Positions 31,766 to 38,782 of a stretch of 40,165 nt of DNA are shown one piece after another; the first letter of the stretch is position 1; each line of letters starts with the position of its first letter. The notes beneath the pieces are model-generated. The model was not told the origin of the DNA. It did not search any database and saw only the letters and a list, made by a program, of their open reading frames with translations. The position numbers were made by a program, and so were the translations under genes. The DNA comes from a virus: positions 1 through 40,165 of IMG/VR virus record IMGVR_UViG_3300049811_000549; one strand, 5' to 3'.

Positions 31766-31882
31766 TCAGTCACGCCTCCCGAAGCGGTGGACCAGCAGCT
31801 CGCACAGGGCCGCGACGGCGAACGCCCCGACGCAGAAGAGGACGCAGAAGACGACCGACGGCGCCAGCTCGGGGTCACCCAC
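31766..31882 (-). CDS. 38-residue membrane peptide
   Basis: GTG at 31882 overlaps the preceding gene by eight bases and the frame ends at 31766. The product is one hydrophobic helix (VVFCVLFCVGAFAVAALCEL) with short charged ends. Its place in the coupled gene chain ahead of terS supports expression. Function is unknown. Confidence 0.45.
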   Translation of the reverse strand: MGDPELAPSVVFCVLFCVGAFAVAALCELLVHRFGRRD

Positions 31883-32135
31883 GCGACTCGCTCCTGCGCC
31901 TGCGGTGCTCCCGCCACCGGGCGAGCTCCGCGGCGTCGACCTGGTCGAGCAGCAGGCCCAGCAGCGCCCGCACCCTGCGGGGCCCGTCGGCGGCGTGCTC
32001 GACCTCGTCCAGCGCCAGCGCCACGGCGTCCAGGGTGGCGGCGATCAGCAGCTCGGGGGACGGATTCGGCCCGGCCTCGGCCAGGACGAAGCCGGCGAAG
32101 TCGGTGGCCAGCGAACCGGCCAGCGGGCCGCTCAC
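31875..32135 (-). CDS. Helical hypothetical protein ahead of the terminase
   Basis: An 86-aa helical protein (GSLATDFAGFVLAEAGPNPS, LIAATLDAVALALDEVEHAA, RRVRALLGLLLDQVDAAELA) with a basic tail. GTG at 32135 overlaps the HTH gene by four bases. No family is recognised. Confidence 0.55.
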   Translation of the reverse strand: MSGPLAGSLATDFAGFVLAEAGPNPSPELLIAATLDAVALALDEVEHAADGPRRVRALLGLLLDQVDAAELARWREHRRRRSESRG

Positions 32136-32323
32136 CCGGCCAGCCCCCGCACGGCGTCGCGCAGCTCGCGCGACCAGCGGTAGACGGTGCGCTCGGACAC
32201 GCCGAGGGCCTCGGCGATCGCCGCCGGGGGCCACCGCGCGGCCATCAGCGCCACCGCCGCCGACTTCTTGCGGTCGGAGGTCGGGTCGCAGGGATCGGTC
32301 TCTGGTGCGGTCGTCGTCGTCAC
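32132..32323 (-). CDS. HTH protein, first gene of the late operon
   Basis: A 63-aa DNA-binding protein with a clear helix-turn-helix (AAIAEALGVSERTVYRWSRE, 34-53), similar to HTH_23/resolvase-type domains. GTG at 32323. As the first gene of the late operon, downstream of the CTTACCCTC repeats, it may autoregulate late transcription or be an accessory terminase DNA-binding protein. Confidence 0.7.
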   Translation of the reverse strand: MTTTTAPETDPCDPTSDRKKSAAVALMAARWPPAAIAEALGVSERTVYRWSRELRDAVRGLAG

Positions 32324-32360
32324 AGGCGGCGTTGCCTGGTGCGGGATCGTGCGCAGTCCC

Positions 32361-32399
32361 CTTACCCTCTACCGGGACGGCTGACACCAGCTTACCCTC
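32361..32399. repeat. Direct repeat upstream of the late operon
   Basis: CTTACCCTC occurs at 32361-32369 and again at 32391-32399, exactly 30 bases apart, about three helical turns, in the gene-free 173 bases between the divergent genes at 32323 and 32497. It suits two binding sites for one regulator. No convincing promoter boxes were found beside it. Confidence 0.45.
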
Positions 32400-32496
32400 G
32401 ATTCATCGCAACGAGTGACAATGCCGTCGCTTGAAGATTTTCGTAGCACTGACACGCCTATCATTTTTGGCCGGGCCGGGCCGAGGGGGCGCAGCC

Positions 32497-32928
32497 GTGG
32501 CGACCTACAACGCGACCGACGCCGGGATCCGCCTGGAGAACACCGCGGACCCGGCGCAGCCGGACCCGGCCTCGCTCGACTGGGACGCGCCGCCCGGCGC
32601 CCCCGGCTCGGCCGGGCTGCACGTCTACCTCCTCGGCTGCCGGGCCTGGGAGGCCTGGGAGGACGACGACCCGGCGGCGCTGCTGGCCCGCGCCGACGCC
32701 GTCGAGGCGGCGGGCGGGGGCGCCTCGATCGAGATCGGCCGCTGCCGCTGCTGCGGGGGCCGCCCGCTCCGCTGGTCGCACTACTGCTGCCGGTGCGACC
32801 GCGCGGGCAAGGACGGCCGGGCCCGCTACCCGGGTCTGCCGGTCGGGTCGGCGATGCGGCCCGACTGGGTCGGCGACGACCGGCCGAAGTACGCCCCCCA
32901 CCCGTCGCTCCGGGGCGGGGTCGCCTGA
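32497..32928 (+). CDS. Zinc-ribbon-like hypothetical protein
   Basis: The 143-aa protein starts at GTG 32497 behind GAGGGGG. Its C-terminal half has Cys pairs (GRCRCCGGRPLRWSHYCCRC) fit for zinc binding, followed by DRAGKDGRARYPGLPVGSAM. The N-terminal half is acidic and helical. It is on the plus strand, divergent from the late operon and ahead of the integrase. Role is unknown. Confidence 0.6.
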   Translation: MATYNATDAGIRLENTADPAQPDPASLDWDAPPGAPGSAGLHVYLLGCRAWEAWEDDDPAALLARADAVEAAGGGASIEIGRCRCCGGRPLRWSHYCCRCDRAGKDGRARYPGLPVGSAMRPDWVGDDRPKYAPHPSLRGGVA

Positions 32929-32947
32929 CCGGATCGCGACAGGGGTT

Positions 32948-32963
32948 TCCTGGGGCCCCAGGA
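32948..32963. terminator. Perfect 16-bp palindrome after the zinc-ribbon gene
   Basis: TCCTGGGGCCCCAGGA begins 20 bases after the stop at 32928. It could fold as a terminator hairpin (no U-run) or be a protein binding site near the attachment region. Confidence 0.4.
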
Positions 32964-33173
32964 GCGGCCGGCACGGCCGGGCCGCCCCCGGACGTCCACC
33001 CGGCCCCCGCGGGGCCCGTGGCGGGCCTCCTGGCGATCCTGGCGCGGCCCCCGCCGGGCGGGCCCCCGGCCGCCGCGCCGGGCCCGCGGCGGGGCCGGGG
33101 GCCGCGCCCAAGGCCGCGCCCAAACAGGGGGCCGCAACCCCCGATTTGGGCCCGATTTCGGCCGTTCCCGGCA

Positions 33174-33310
33174 CGCGATTATCGCGGGGAATCCGTTGCA
33201 GGGCTTGCGTTTGCGGCGATTCGTCTGGATATTATTCGAGTTTAGACACCCACGCTTTTCGCTCGCAAGTAGTGTACGAGATCATTGCGGCGCAAAGACT
33301 TGCGGCGATG
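33174..33310. other. Candidate attP region upstream of the integrase
   Basis: The gene-free stretch 32929-33388 (460 bases) becomes AT-richer after 33170. It holds the perfect inverted repeat CGCGAT-T-ATCGCG (33174-33186), a possible crossover core, and three copies of TTGCGGCG (33211, 33285, 33300), two of them extended to TTGCGGCGAT, a possible set of integrase arm sites. The position directly before the integrase gene is typical of attP. The true core cannot be proven without the host junction. Confidence 0.45.
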
Positions 33311-33388
33311 CACCTACTGTACGGGGCGGGCGACGTCGGTTTGCGCCCAAACGGGGAACAAAAGTCGGGCCAACGAGGGGGGTGGGCC

Positions 33389-34492
33389 GTGGCCTCAAAG
33401 ATCCTGTGGGATACCCGACGCCGCTGCTGGTACATGAAGTTCTGGGACGGCGAGCGGTGGCGCAAGCGGGTGCTCGGCCGGCCGCCGAAGGGCTGGAAGG
33501 GCAAGGGCGAGCCCACCCCCACCCCGGACGTGCTGGAGAAGGCCGGCGAGCTGATCGAGGCCGAGCGCGCCGCCCGGTCGCTCGTCGAACCGGCCGCGGC
33601 CCAGGGCCTGGAGACCTTCCTCGCCGGGTACCGGGAGGTCTACGCGCGGCGGAGCGCCAGCGGCAGCGCCTACCAGCTCGACAACATCCGGCGGATCTTC
33701 CTGGCCTGGGCGGCGGCGCGGGGGGTGACCGAGGTCCGGCAGGTGACGCGGGCGGTGGCGGCGGCGTTCCTGGCCCACCTCGCCGCGGAGGGCCGGGCCC
33801 ACGGGACGATCAAGGCCCAGCTCGGGATCCTCTCGGGTGCCTGGTCGGAGGCGGTCAAGCTGGGGAGGCTCGACCGCAACCCCTGGCTGAAGCTCCCCAT
33901 GCCGACGCGGGCCGAGCGCGGCCGGAAGCGGGGGAGCTGGACGCCGGAGCAATTCGAGCGGCTCGTCGCGGCCGCCGAGCCGTGGCTCCGGGACATCCTG
34001 GTGCTGGGGACCCAGACCGGGCTGAGGATCACCGCCCTGGCCGGCGTCCGCTGGCGGGACGTCGAGTGGCCGGCCGGCGGGGCGAAGGGGTTCGGCCAGC
34101 TCCGCGTGCCGCCCGAGCTGGACAAGATCGGGGTGGGCTACGTCGTGCCGCTGTCCCGGCGCGCCCACGAGCTGCTCGCCCGGCTCTTCGCCGAGCGGGG
34201 GGACGACGGCGGGCCGATCCTCCGCGGCAAGCTGGGCAGGCCGACCCGCAAGGGCGCGACGGCCCTGGCCATCACCAGGGCCTGCAACCGCGCCGGGCTG
34301 CCGGCCCCCGACTCGCCGAACCACCACATGCGCCGATCTTTCGGCCGGTGGGCCATCCAGGGGCACCTCACCGGCCGGCCTGTGCCGCTCTACGTCGTCA
34401 GCCGGTGGCTCGGCCACTCCAGCACGACGATGACCGAGCTCTACCTCGACCTGGACAAGGACACGTCGGCGGACTGGATGGAGGAGGCGTGA
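33389..34492 (+). CDS. int: Tyrosine-type integrase
   Basis: The 367-aa recombinase integrates and, with an excisionase, excises the phage. It has an N-terminal arm-binding-like part, a core-binding domain (residues ~72-170, NIRRIFLAWAAARG) and a catalytic domain with Arg213 (TQTGLRITAL), Lys246, His312-x-x-Arg315 (HHMRRSF), His343 (RWLGHSS) and the nucleophile Tyr352 (TELYLDL). All are present, so it should be active. The start is GTG at 33389 with GAGGGGGG eight bases upstream; the frame is open earlier, but without a ribosome site. Confidence 0.95.
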   Translation: MASKILWDTRRRCWYMKFWDGERWRKRVLGRPPKGWKGKGEPTPTPDVLEKAGELIEAERAARSLVEPAAAQGLETFLAGYREVYARRSASGSAYQLDNIRRIFLAWAAARGVTEVRQVTRAVAAAFLAHLAAEGRAHGTIKAQLGILSGAWSEAVKLGRLDRNPWLKLPMPTRAERGRKRGSWTPEQFERLVAAAEPWLRDILVLGTQTGLRITALAGVRWRDVEWPAGGAKGFGQLRVPPELDKIGVGYVVPLSRRAHELLARLFAERGDDGGPILRGKLGRPTRKGATALAITRACNRAGLPAPDSPNHHMRRSFGRWAIQGHLTGRPVPLYVVSRWLGHSSTTMTELYLDLDKDTSADWMEEA

Positions 34493-34493
34493 G

Positions 34494-34769
34494 TCACCGG
34501 ACGCCGGAGCCGCGGCAGACGTCGCACGAGCCGTGGCCCACGAAGGGGAGCCACCGCTTTCCCCGGCCGCCGCACGCCGCGCACTTGCGGGCGTGCCTGG
34601 CGATGACCGCGCCGACATGGCTCCGCCACTCGTATTCGTCGGCCGCCGGGTCCTGCTCGGCCTGGCCGGCCGCCATCGCCTCGCCGTCGATCCGCTCCAT
34701 CTCGCGGTACAGCTCCCCGGCCGCCTCCCAGGCCCACGCGGGCATCCCCTCCGGCCGATCCGCGTTCAC
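34494..34769 (-). CDS. DnaJ-type zinc-motif small protein
   Basis: A 91-aa protein with a helical N-terminal half (AWEAAGELYREMERIDGEAM) and a C-terminal CxxCxGxG pair (CAACGGRGKRW and CDVCRGSGV), the zinc-binding pattern of DnaJ and many phage early proteins. It is the last gene of the leftward early operon and meets the integrase stop head-on with one base between. Confidence 0.65.
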   Translation of the reverse strand: MNADRPEGMPAWAWEAAGELYREMERIDGEAMAAGQAEQDPAADEYEWRSHVGAVIARHARKCAACGGRGKRWLPFVGHGSCDVCRGSGVR

Positions 34770-35077
34770 TCCCCACCCCCTTCGGCCGGCGGGGCGAGGA
34801 CGGCGGCGAGGCGAACCAGGATCGACGGGTCAATCCAGGACTCGCACCCGGCCTGTTCGAGCCGGTCGAAGTAACCCTCGATCGCCTCCTTAGCGGCCTC
34901 GCACGCCCCTCGCAGCCGGTCCCGCTCCCGCTCCACCTCGGCCAGCCGGGCGGCGAGGCGGTCGCGGTCGGCCACGACTTTCAAGTAGTCGTCCATCCCT
35001 TGAATCATCTCCTCCGCGAAGCGCTGTGGGTCCTGGATTGCCTTTCGTCGCATCACACTCCGGCTCTGCGCGTCCAT
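34766..35077 (-). CDS. Coiled-coil hypothetical protein
   Basis: A 103-aa helical protein: residues of about 30-75 (DRDRLAARLAEVERERDRLR) form a strong coiled coil. ATG at 35077; the end overlaps the next gene by four bases. No family is recognised. Confidence 0.6.
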   Translation of the reverse strand: MDAQSRSVMRRKAIQDPQRFAEEMIQGMDDYLKVVADRDRLAARLAEVERERDRLRGACEAAKEAIEGYFDRLEQAGCESWIDPSILVRLAAVLAPPAEGGGE

Positions 35078-35149
35078 CCCTCTCCCCTCCCTCCCCCGGC
35101 CCCGCCCGGCCGGGTCGATGTCTGGCCCCGGGGCGGCGGGGCGGGGGTG

Positions 35150-35476
35150 TCAGTCGGCCTCGGCCGGGATCGTGAACCACTCGAACCGCCCGCGTTCGAC
35201 CCCCTCGCGGCCGGGCAGCGGGTTGGCCCGGCACCACGCGGGCGACGACAGGCAGCGGCGCCAGACGCCCGAGCCGCCGCAGTGGTCGCACGGGACGTTG
35301 GGCTCGGGGGCCAGGCACGGGCAGCAGTCCTCGCCGCAGTCGTGCCCGGCGTACCCGTCCTCGCACTCGCCGCAATGTTCGGACTCGACCGACGAGCCGC
35401 AGCGGGCGCAGCAGCAGTCGATCTCCAGGCCCGAGGCGTACATCTCGGGCGTCGGCCGCTCGGCGAATCCGGACAT
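35150..35476 (-). CDS. Cys-rich small protein (about 14 cysteines)
   Basis: A 108-aa protein dominated by Cys: EIDCCCARCGSSVESEHCGE, DCGEDCCPCLAPEP and PCDHCGGSGVWRRC. The last part is a CxxCxGxG zinc motif. It is probably a multi-zinc protein with a nucleic-acid or protein-binding role. ATG at 35476 overlaps the excisionase-like stop. Confidence 0.6.
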   Translation of the reverse strand: MSGFAERPTPEMYASGLEIDCCCARCGSSVESEHCGECEDGYAGHDCGEDCCPCLAPEPNVPCDHCGGSGVWRRCLSSPAWCRANPLPGREGVERGRFEWFTIPAEAD

Positions 35477-35757
35477 CACTTCGCCCTCCCTTTGGCCGCG
35501 CTCTCCGCCGGCCACTTCCCGGTCGCGCGGAAGTGCTCGTAGTGGTCGCGCCTCCAGACCTTGGTCCGGCCGACGGAGGCCCACTCGCGCGGCCAGTGCC
35601 CGGCCTTGACCCAGTCGCCGATGGTGTCGGTCGAGACGCCCATGTGGTGGGCCAGCTCGATCAGCGTGATGAAGTCCGGCGGCGCCGGGGCGGGCCCGTC
35701 GCCGGCGGCCTGGCGGGCGGTGTTGCGGCTCGTGCGGACCCTGGCTCGCGCGCTCAT
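35476..35757 (-). CDS. Excisionase-like helix-turn-helix protein
   Basis: A 93-aa protein with a winged MerR/excisionase-type DNA-binding domain (ITLIELAHHMGVSTDTIGDW, then VKAGHWPREWASVGRTKVWR, residues 30-70). Such proteins bend attachment-site DNA to direct excision. Location 1.3 kb from the integrase gene agrees with an Xis role; a plain transcription regulator is the alternative. Confidence 0.65.
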   Translation of the reverse strand: MSARARVRTSRNTARQAAGDGPAPAPPDFITLIELAHHMGVSTDTIGDWVKAGHWPREWASVGRTKVWRRDHYEHFRATGKWPAESAAKGRAK

Positions 35758-36023
35758 CGCCCGTCGCCTCCCCCCTGCCCTCCCCGCGCCGCCCGCCCGG
35801 CGGCGGCCACGCGCCGCCCGACCTGGCCGGCGACCGCCCGGCGGTGCTGCGAGAGCGGGCGCCACCGCACGCCGCCGGGGCTGTAGGCCCGCTCGCGCCA
35901 CTCGGCCGCCACGTCCAGCGCGGCGTCGAGGGCGCCGCGGAGCTGCTCGGGCCCGAGGCCCTCCAGCACCCCGGCGCCCGGGCCCAGGGCGTTGCGGATC
36001 AGGTGCTCTTCTTCCACGTCCAC
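35754..36023 (-). CDS. Small hypothetical protein
   Basis: An 89-aa protein, helical N-terminal two-thirds (EEEHLIRNALGPGAGVLEGL, RGALDAALDVAAEWRERAYS) and a Gly/Arg-rich basic tail. GTG at 36023; four-base overlap with the excisionase-like gene. No family is recognised. Confidence 0.55.
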   Translation of the reverse strand: MDVEEEHLIRNALGPGAGVLEGLGPEQLRGALDAALDVAAEWRERAYSPGGVRWRPLSQHRRAVAGQVGRRVAAAGRAARGGQGGGDGR

Positions 36024-36057
36024 TCTCCCCTCCCGTTCGTGCCCGCGTTCGTTGCTT

Positions 36058-36141
36058 GCCCCATCGGGGCGGGCCGGGGTCGAACCGGCCTCGGGTCGTC
36101 AGCCCGTTTCCCCTCGCCCCGCTGGCCGGGTTTAGCCGGCC
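36058..36141 (-). other. Structured tRNA-like stretch in the gene-free part of the early operon
   Basis: Within 36024-36417 (394 bases, no convincing gene) the minus strand folds into several perfect stems. One is a T-arm-like unit GCCGG-TTCGACC-CCGGC (36089-36073) with the invariant TTC and A. Ahead of it is CGGG-CTGACGA-CCCG (36106-36092), like an anticodon arm reading GAC. GGGGCGA (36120-36114) can pair with CCGCCCC (36072-36066) as an acceptor stem with one mismatch. The D-arm is missing (only GGGGAAA) and the variable loop is too short, so it is not a normal tRNA. Another hairpin (GGCCGG/CCGGCC, 36124-36141) lies upstream, and GCCCC-ATC-GGGGC (36058-36070) overlaps the 3' end. Confidence 0.35.
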
Positions 36142-36417
36142 GGCGCATAACCCACCCCCTCTCTGGCGTTGTCGGTCCCAAGGAACTCCCGGCCGACCCG
36201 GCGGCCCCGACCAGACGCGGACTCACGGCCGTGGGTGGCTACCCCTTGCTCCCGGGCGGTGGCCTGGCGAGCACCTTCCGCCGACGCGGCGTCGGCCACC
36301 CCGCGCCCGGCTGGGTCCCTTGGCCGAGGCGGCGGGCCGGCGAGGGGGGCGAGGCGGGCCAGGTGCGGCGGGTGTGGGGCCAGCCCAGCGGCGCCGCGGG
36401 GCCGTAGTCGCCGGGCC

Positions 36418-36708
36418 TCACGGCTCGATCTCCCCGTCGTCCTCTCGCACCTCGACGCCGGCCTGCGCCGCCTCGACCGTCTCGTGGTGCTCGCCGCAGT
36501 AGTCGACCGTGTGCGTCTCGCAGCGCCGGCCCCGGCCGCCGGGCCCGGCCTTCTGGAGCCGGATCCAGCCGTGGTTGCGCGAGTGCGCCTCGCACATCGG
36601 CCGGTCGCAGCTCCGGTACTCCTCGCCTTCGCCGAGCCCGGAGACCGGGAAGTCGCAGAGCTTCGTCGCCGGGGCGCCGCACTCCCAGCAGCGGGGTCTC
36701 TCGGCCAT
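36418..36708 (-). CDS. Zinc-finger-like small protein
   Basis: A 96-aa protein with a Cys/His series: RCWECGAPATKLCDFPVSG, YRSCDRPMCEAHSRNH, RRCETHTVDYCGEHHETVE. The spacing suggests two interleaved zinc sites as in AN1 or B-box-like fingers. ATG at 36708 overlaps the RusA gene by one base. It may be an early regulator or DNA-metabolism accessory. Confidence 0.65.
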   Translation of the reverse strand: MAERPRCWECGAPATKLCDFPVSGLGEGEEYRSCDRPMCEAHSRNHGWIRLQKAGPGGRGRRCETHTVDYCGEHHETVEAAQAGVEVREDDGEIEP

Positions 36709-37151
36709 CACGCCACCTCCTCGACCGCCAGCCTGAGGCCCGGGGCCTCCCCGGGGCAGGCGTAGCGCTTCGCCGCCGTCTGCCGGACGATCTGCGTGTC
36801 GTCGCGCCACAGCACGCCGGTCAGGGCGTCCTCGGCGGCGCGGACGAGCTTGGTGGTGTCGGGCTTCACCGTCGGGTGGGCCGGGGCCGAGGGCCGGACC
36901 CGGCCCGAGTGCCGGCCGGCGCCGTAGTGCCCCTTGGGCCTGGCGAGCACGAAGGTCATCGTCAGCGCCAGCGGCCCCTCGAGCGGCGGGCCCGGGTGCG
37001 CCTCCCGCGCGAAGCTGGCCACCCGGTCACGCCACGGCCCGTTGCGGCGGCAGTCGTCCTTGACCACCGCCCGGCCGTTGACCACGAAGGCCCTCTTCGA
37101 CCCGCCCGGCGCCGGCTCGCCCGGCACGAAGACCTCGACCAGCCGGCCCAT
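36708..37151 (-). CDS. rusA: RusA-family Holliday junction resolvase
   Basis: RusA cuts branched DNA, letting packaging proceed on recombined or replicating concatemers. The 147-aa protein has PGEPAPGGSKRAF (10-22) and the active-site block VKPDTTKLVRAAEDALTGVL followed by WRDDTQIV (residues 95-122). Asp98, Asp108 and Asp117/118 are present; the second Asp of the usual P-D-x-D-N motif is Thr100. ATG at 37151. It lies in the replication operon beside the YqaJ/RecT system. Confidence 0.88.
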   Translation of the reverse strand: MGRLVEVFVPGEPAPGGSKRAFVVNGRAVVKDDCRRNGPWRDRVASFAREAHPGPPLEGPLALTMTFVLARPKGHYGAGRHSGRVRPSAPAHPTVKPDTTKLVRAAEDALTGVLWRDDTQIVRQTAAKRYACPGEAPGLRLAVEEVA

Positions 37152-37152
37152 C

Positions 37153-38601
37153 TCAGCTCGCCTCCTTCCGGGCGGCTTCCTCGGCCAGCCGCTCGGCCCG
37201 CTCGACGCGGTGGGCCGCCACGCGGTCCTCGTAGCTGTCGCGGGGGACCTCCTCGACGCGGGCGCCCTCGGGCGGGCTGTCGGCGTTGACCGGCCAGACG
37301 CCGGAGACGTCCTTGCCCCAGTGGGCGTCCGCATACTCGACGGCGGCCATCTTGCTGTTGGCCCACAGGTAGGCGGGCGGCCTGGCCTCGCCGCCGCGCC
37401 TGGGCTTCCTGAACTCGACCTTGAACAGCAGCCTCAGCAGCGTCGGGTCGACCCACCAGGCCGGCACGTCGGCGGCGAAGCCCTCGGCCTGGCCCTCGTT
37501 CTCGCGGTAGGAGAGCAGCGCGAACCGCACGGCGCGGGCCTGGTCGCCGGAGAAGCAGGTGGGCTCGCCCTCCACGTCGGCGAGGCTCAGGTCTTCCAGG
37601 TCCATCCCGCCGTCGCGGGTGAGCTGGTCGACGAGCTGGCCGAGGGTCTGGATCGGCGGCGCACCGTCGAGGGGCCGGGCCAGCGCCTCAACGGCCTGGT
37701 CGTAGTGGCCTATCGTGCCGGCCGGCCAGCCCCGCACGGGGAGGAACTTCAGCGGGCGGTGTCGCCAGGTGTAAGCCTCCTCGCCGCCCTTCGCCTCGCC
37801 CTCGCGCTCCAGCGCCGGGTCGATCCAACGCGGCGGGAAGTCCCCCGCGATCCCACGCGCCTCGACGAACCGCAGCAGCGCCTCCCGGAGCGCCCCGCAT
37901 TCCTCGTCGCTCAGCGTCCGCAGCCCGCCCGAGTCGTCCACCTCCAGCTCGGCCAGGTCGTCGCCGTTGGACAGGAAGTCCGCCAGCGCCCCGGCGGTGC
38001 CGATCTCCTCGGCCACCAGCAGCCCGGCGAGATGGGCGTGGCCGGGGCCGAGGATCTCCTCGACTGGCGTCGACTGCCAGTCGGCCTCGGGCTTCACGTC
38101 GCCGGCGTCGGGCGGCTGTGCCGGCCGGCGCGCCGCCCAGAAGCCCTCCAGCGCCAGCTCGATCTTCTCCGCCGATGCGGGGCCGATGCCGTCGAGGTCG
38201 ACGAGCCGCCCGCCCGAGGCCGTGTGGTCGGCGATCGCGCCGATGTTCGTGATCGCCGCGTCGGCCAGCTTGGTCAGCAGCGCCGGCGAGAGCCCGTGCT
38301 CGACCAGGGCGTCGATGGGCACGAGCCGCCAGCTCTCGTCCTCGGCCGGGGCCCCGGCCGGCGCGGGCTCCGCCCTCGACTTGCCGGGGCCCGCGAAGAG
38401 CGGCAGCTCCTTCGCGCTGTCCTCGACCAGCTTGTTCAGCTCCTCCTGGAGCGCCTCCCACCGCTTCTTCGCGTTCTTCGCCAGCTCGTTCTTCCGCTCG
38501 TAGTCGCCCTGCGCCTCGCGCACGTCGCGGTTCTTCGCCTGGATCCGCCGCAGCAGCTCCTCGGCCTCCGTCTCGACCTCGACCAGCTCGGCCGTCGCCA
38601 T
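37153..38601 (-). CDS. Coiled-coil protein with tandem helix-hairpin-helix repeats
   Basis: The 482-aa protein starts at ATG 38601 (or GTG 38607). Residues 8-65 are a coiled coil. Residues 97-158 carry a helix-hairpin-helix ending in VDLDGIGPASAEKIELAL, the hallmark of sequence-independent DNA binding. Two weaker copies of the same plan (hydrophobic start, I-G/L-G-x-L-x-D, then an A-x-x-x-x-A-L helix) appear at about 186-250 and 313-368. The C-terminal 110 residues are charged. Downstream of the initiator and loader and next to RusA, it is probably a DNA-binding replication or recombination factor; no exact family is known to me. Confidence 0.65.
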   Translation of the reverse strand: MATAELVEVETEAEELLRRIQAKNRDVREAQGDYERKNELAKNAKKRWEALQEELNKLVEDSAKELPLFAGPGKSRAEPAPAGAPAEDESWRLVPIDALVEHGLSPALLTKLADAAITNIGAIADHTASGGRLVDLDGIGPASAEKIELALEGFWAARRPAQPPDAGDVKPEADWQSTPVEEILGPGHAHLAGLLVAEEIGTAGALADFLSNGDDLAELEVDDSGGLRTLSDEECGALREALLRFVEARGIAGDFPPRWIDPALEREGEAKGGEEAYTWRHRPLKFLPVRGWPAGTIGHYDQAVEALARPLDGAPPIQTLGQLVDQLTRDGGMDLEDLSLADVEGEPTCFSGDQARAVRFALLSYRENEGQAEGFAADVPAWWVDPTLLRLLFKVEFRKPRRGGEARPPAYLWANSKMAAVEYADAHWGKDVSGVWPVNADSPPEGARVEEVPRDSYEDRVAAHRVERAERLAEEAARKEAS

Positions 38602-38608
38602 GGTCACC

Positions 38609-38782
38609 TCACCTGTCGAAGAGTGTTCCCTGCTCGAAATGGTCCGCCAACGCCCGGTCGACCTCGCGTTCCAGCCGCTTGGACTCGGACAGCGCCGCGC
38701 GGTCCTCGCCCTTGGACCGGAACCACCGCCGCTGCTGCTCGCGCAGCTCCCGCACCAGCCGGTAGAACTCCTCGCACGTCAC
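38609..38782 (-). CDS. Small charged helical protein
   Basis: A 57-aa protein (CEEFYRLVRELREQQRRWFR, SESKRLEREVDRALADHFEQ), mostly one amphipathic helix. GTG at 38782 overlaps the preceding stop by four bases. It may be an accessory replication factor; unknown. Confidence 0.55.
   Translation of the reverse strand: MTCEEFYRLVRELREQQRRWFRSKGEDRAALSESKRLEREVDRALADHFEQGTLFDR

Noticed and set aside
33232-33522. 96-codon minus-strand frame opposite the integrase start
   Set aside because: It runs antisense to the integrase gene and has no motif or ribosome site.
36065-36120. Functional tRNA-Val (GAC)
   Set aside because: No D-arm, a two-base variable loop and an acceptor mismatch; kept only as a tRNA-like element.
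35999-36226. 75-codon minus-strand frame over the structured stretch
   Set aside because: It has low-complexity Pro/Arg/Gly composition and no ribosome site, and the hairpins explain the sequence better.
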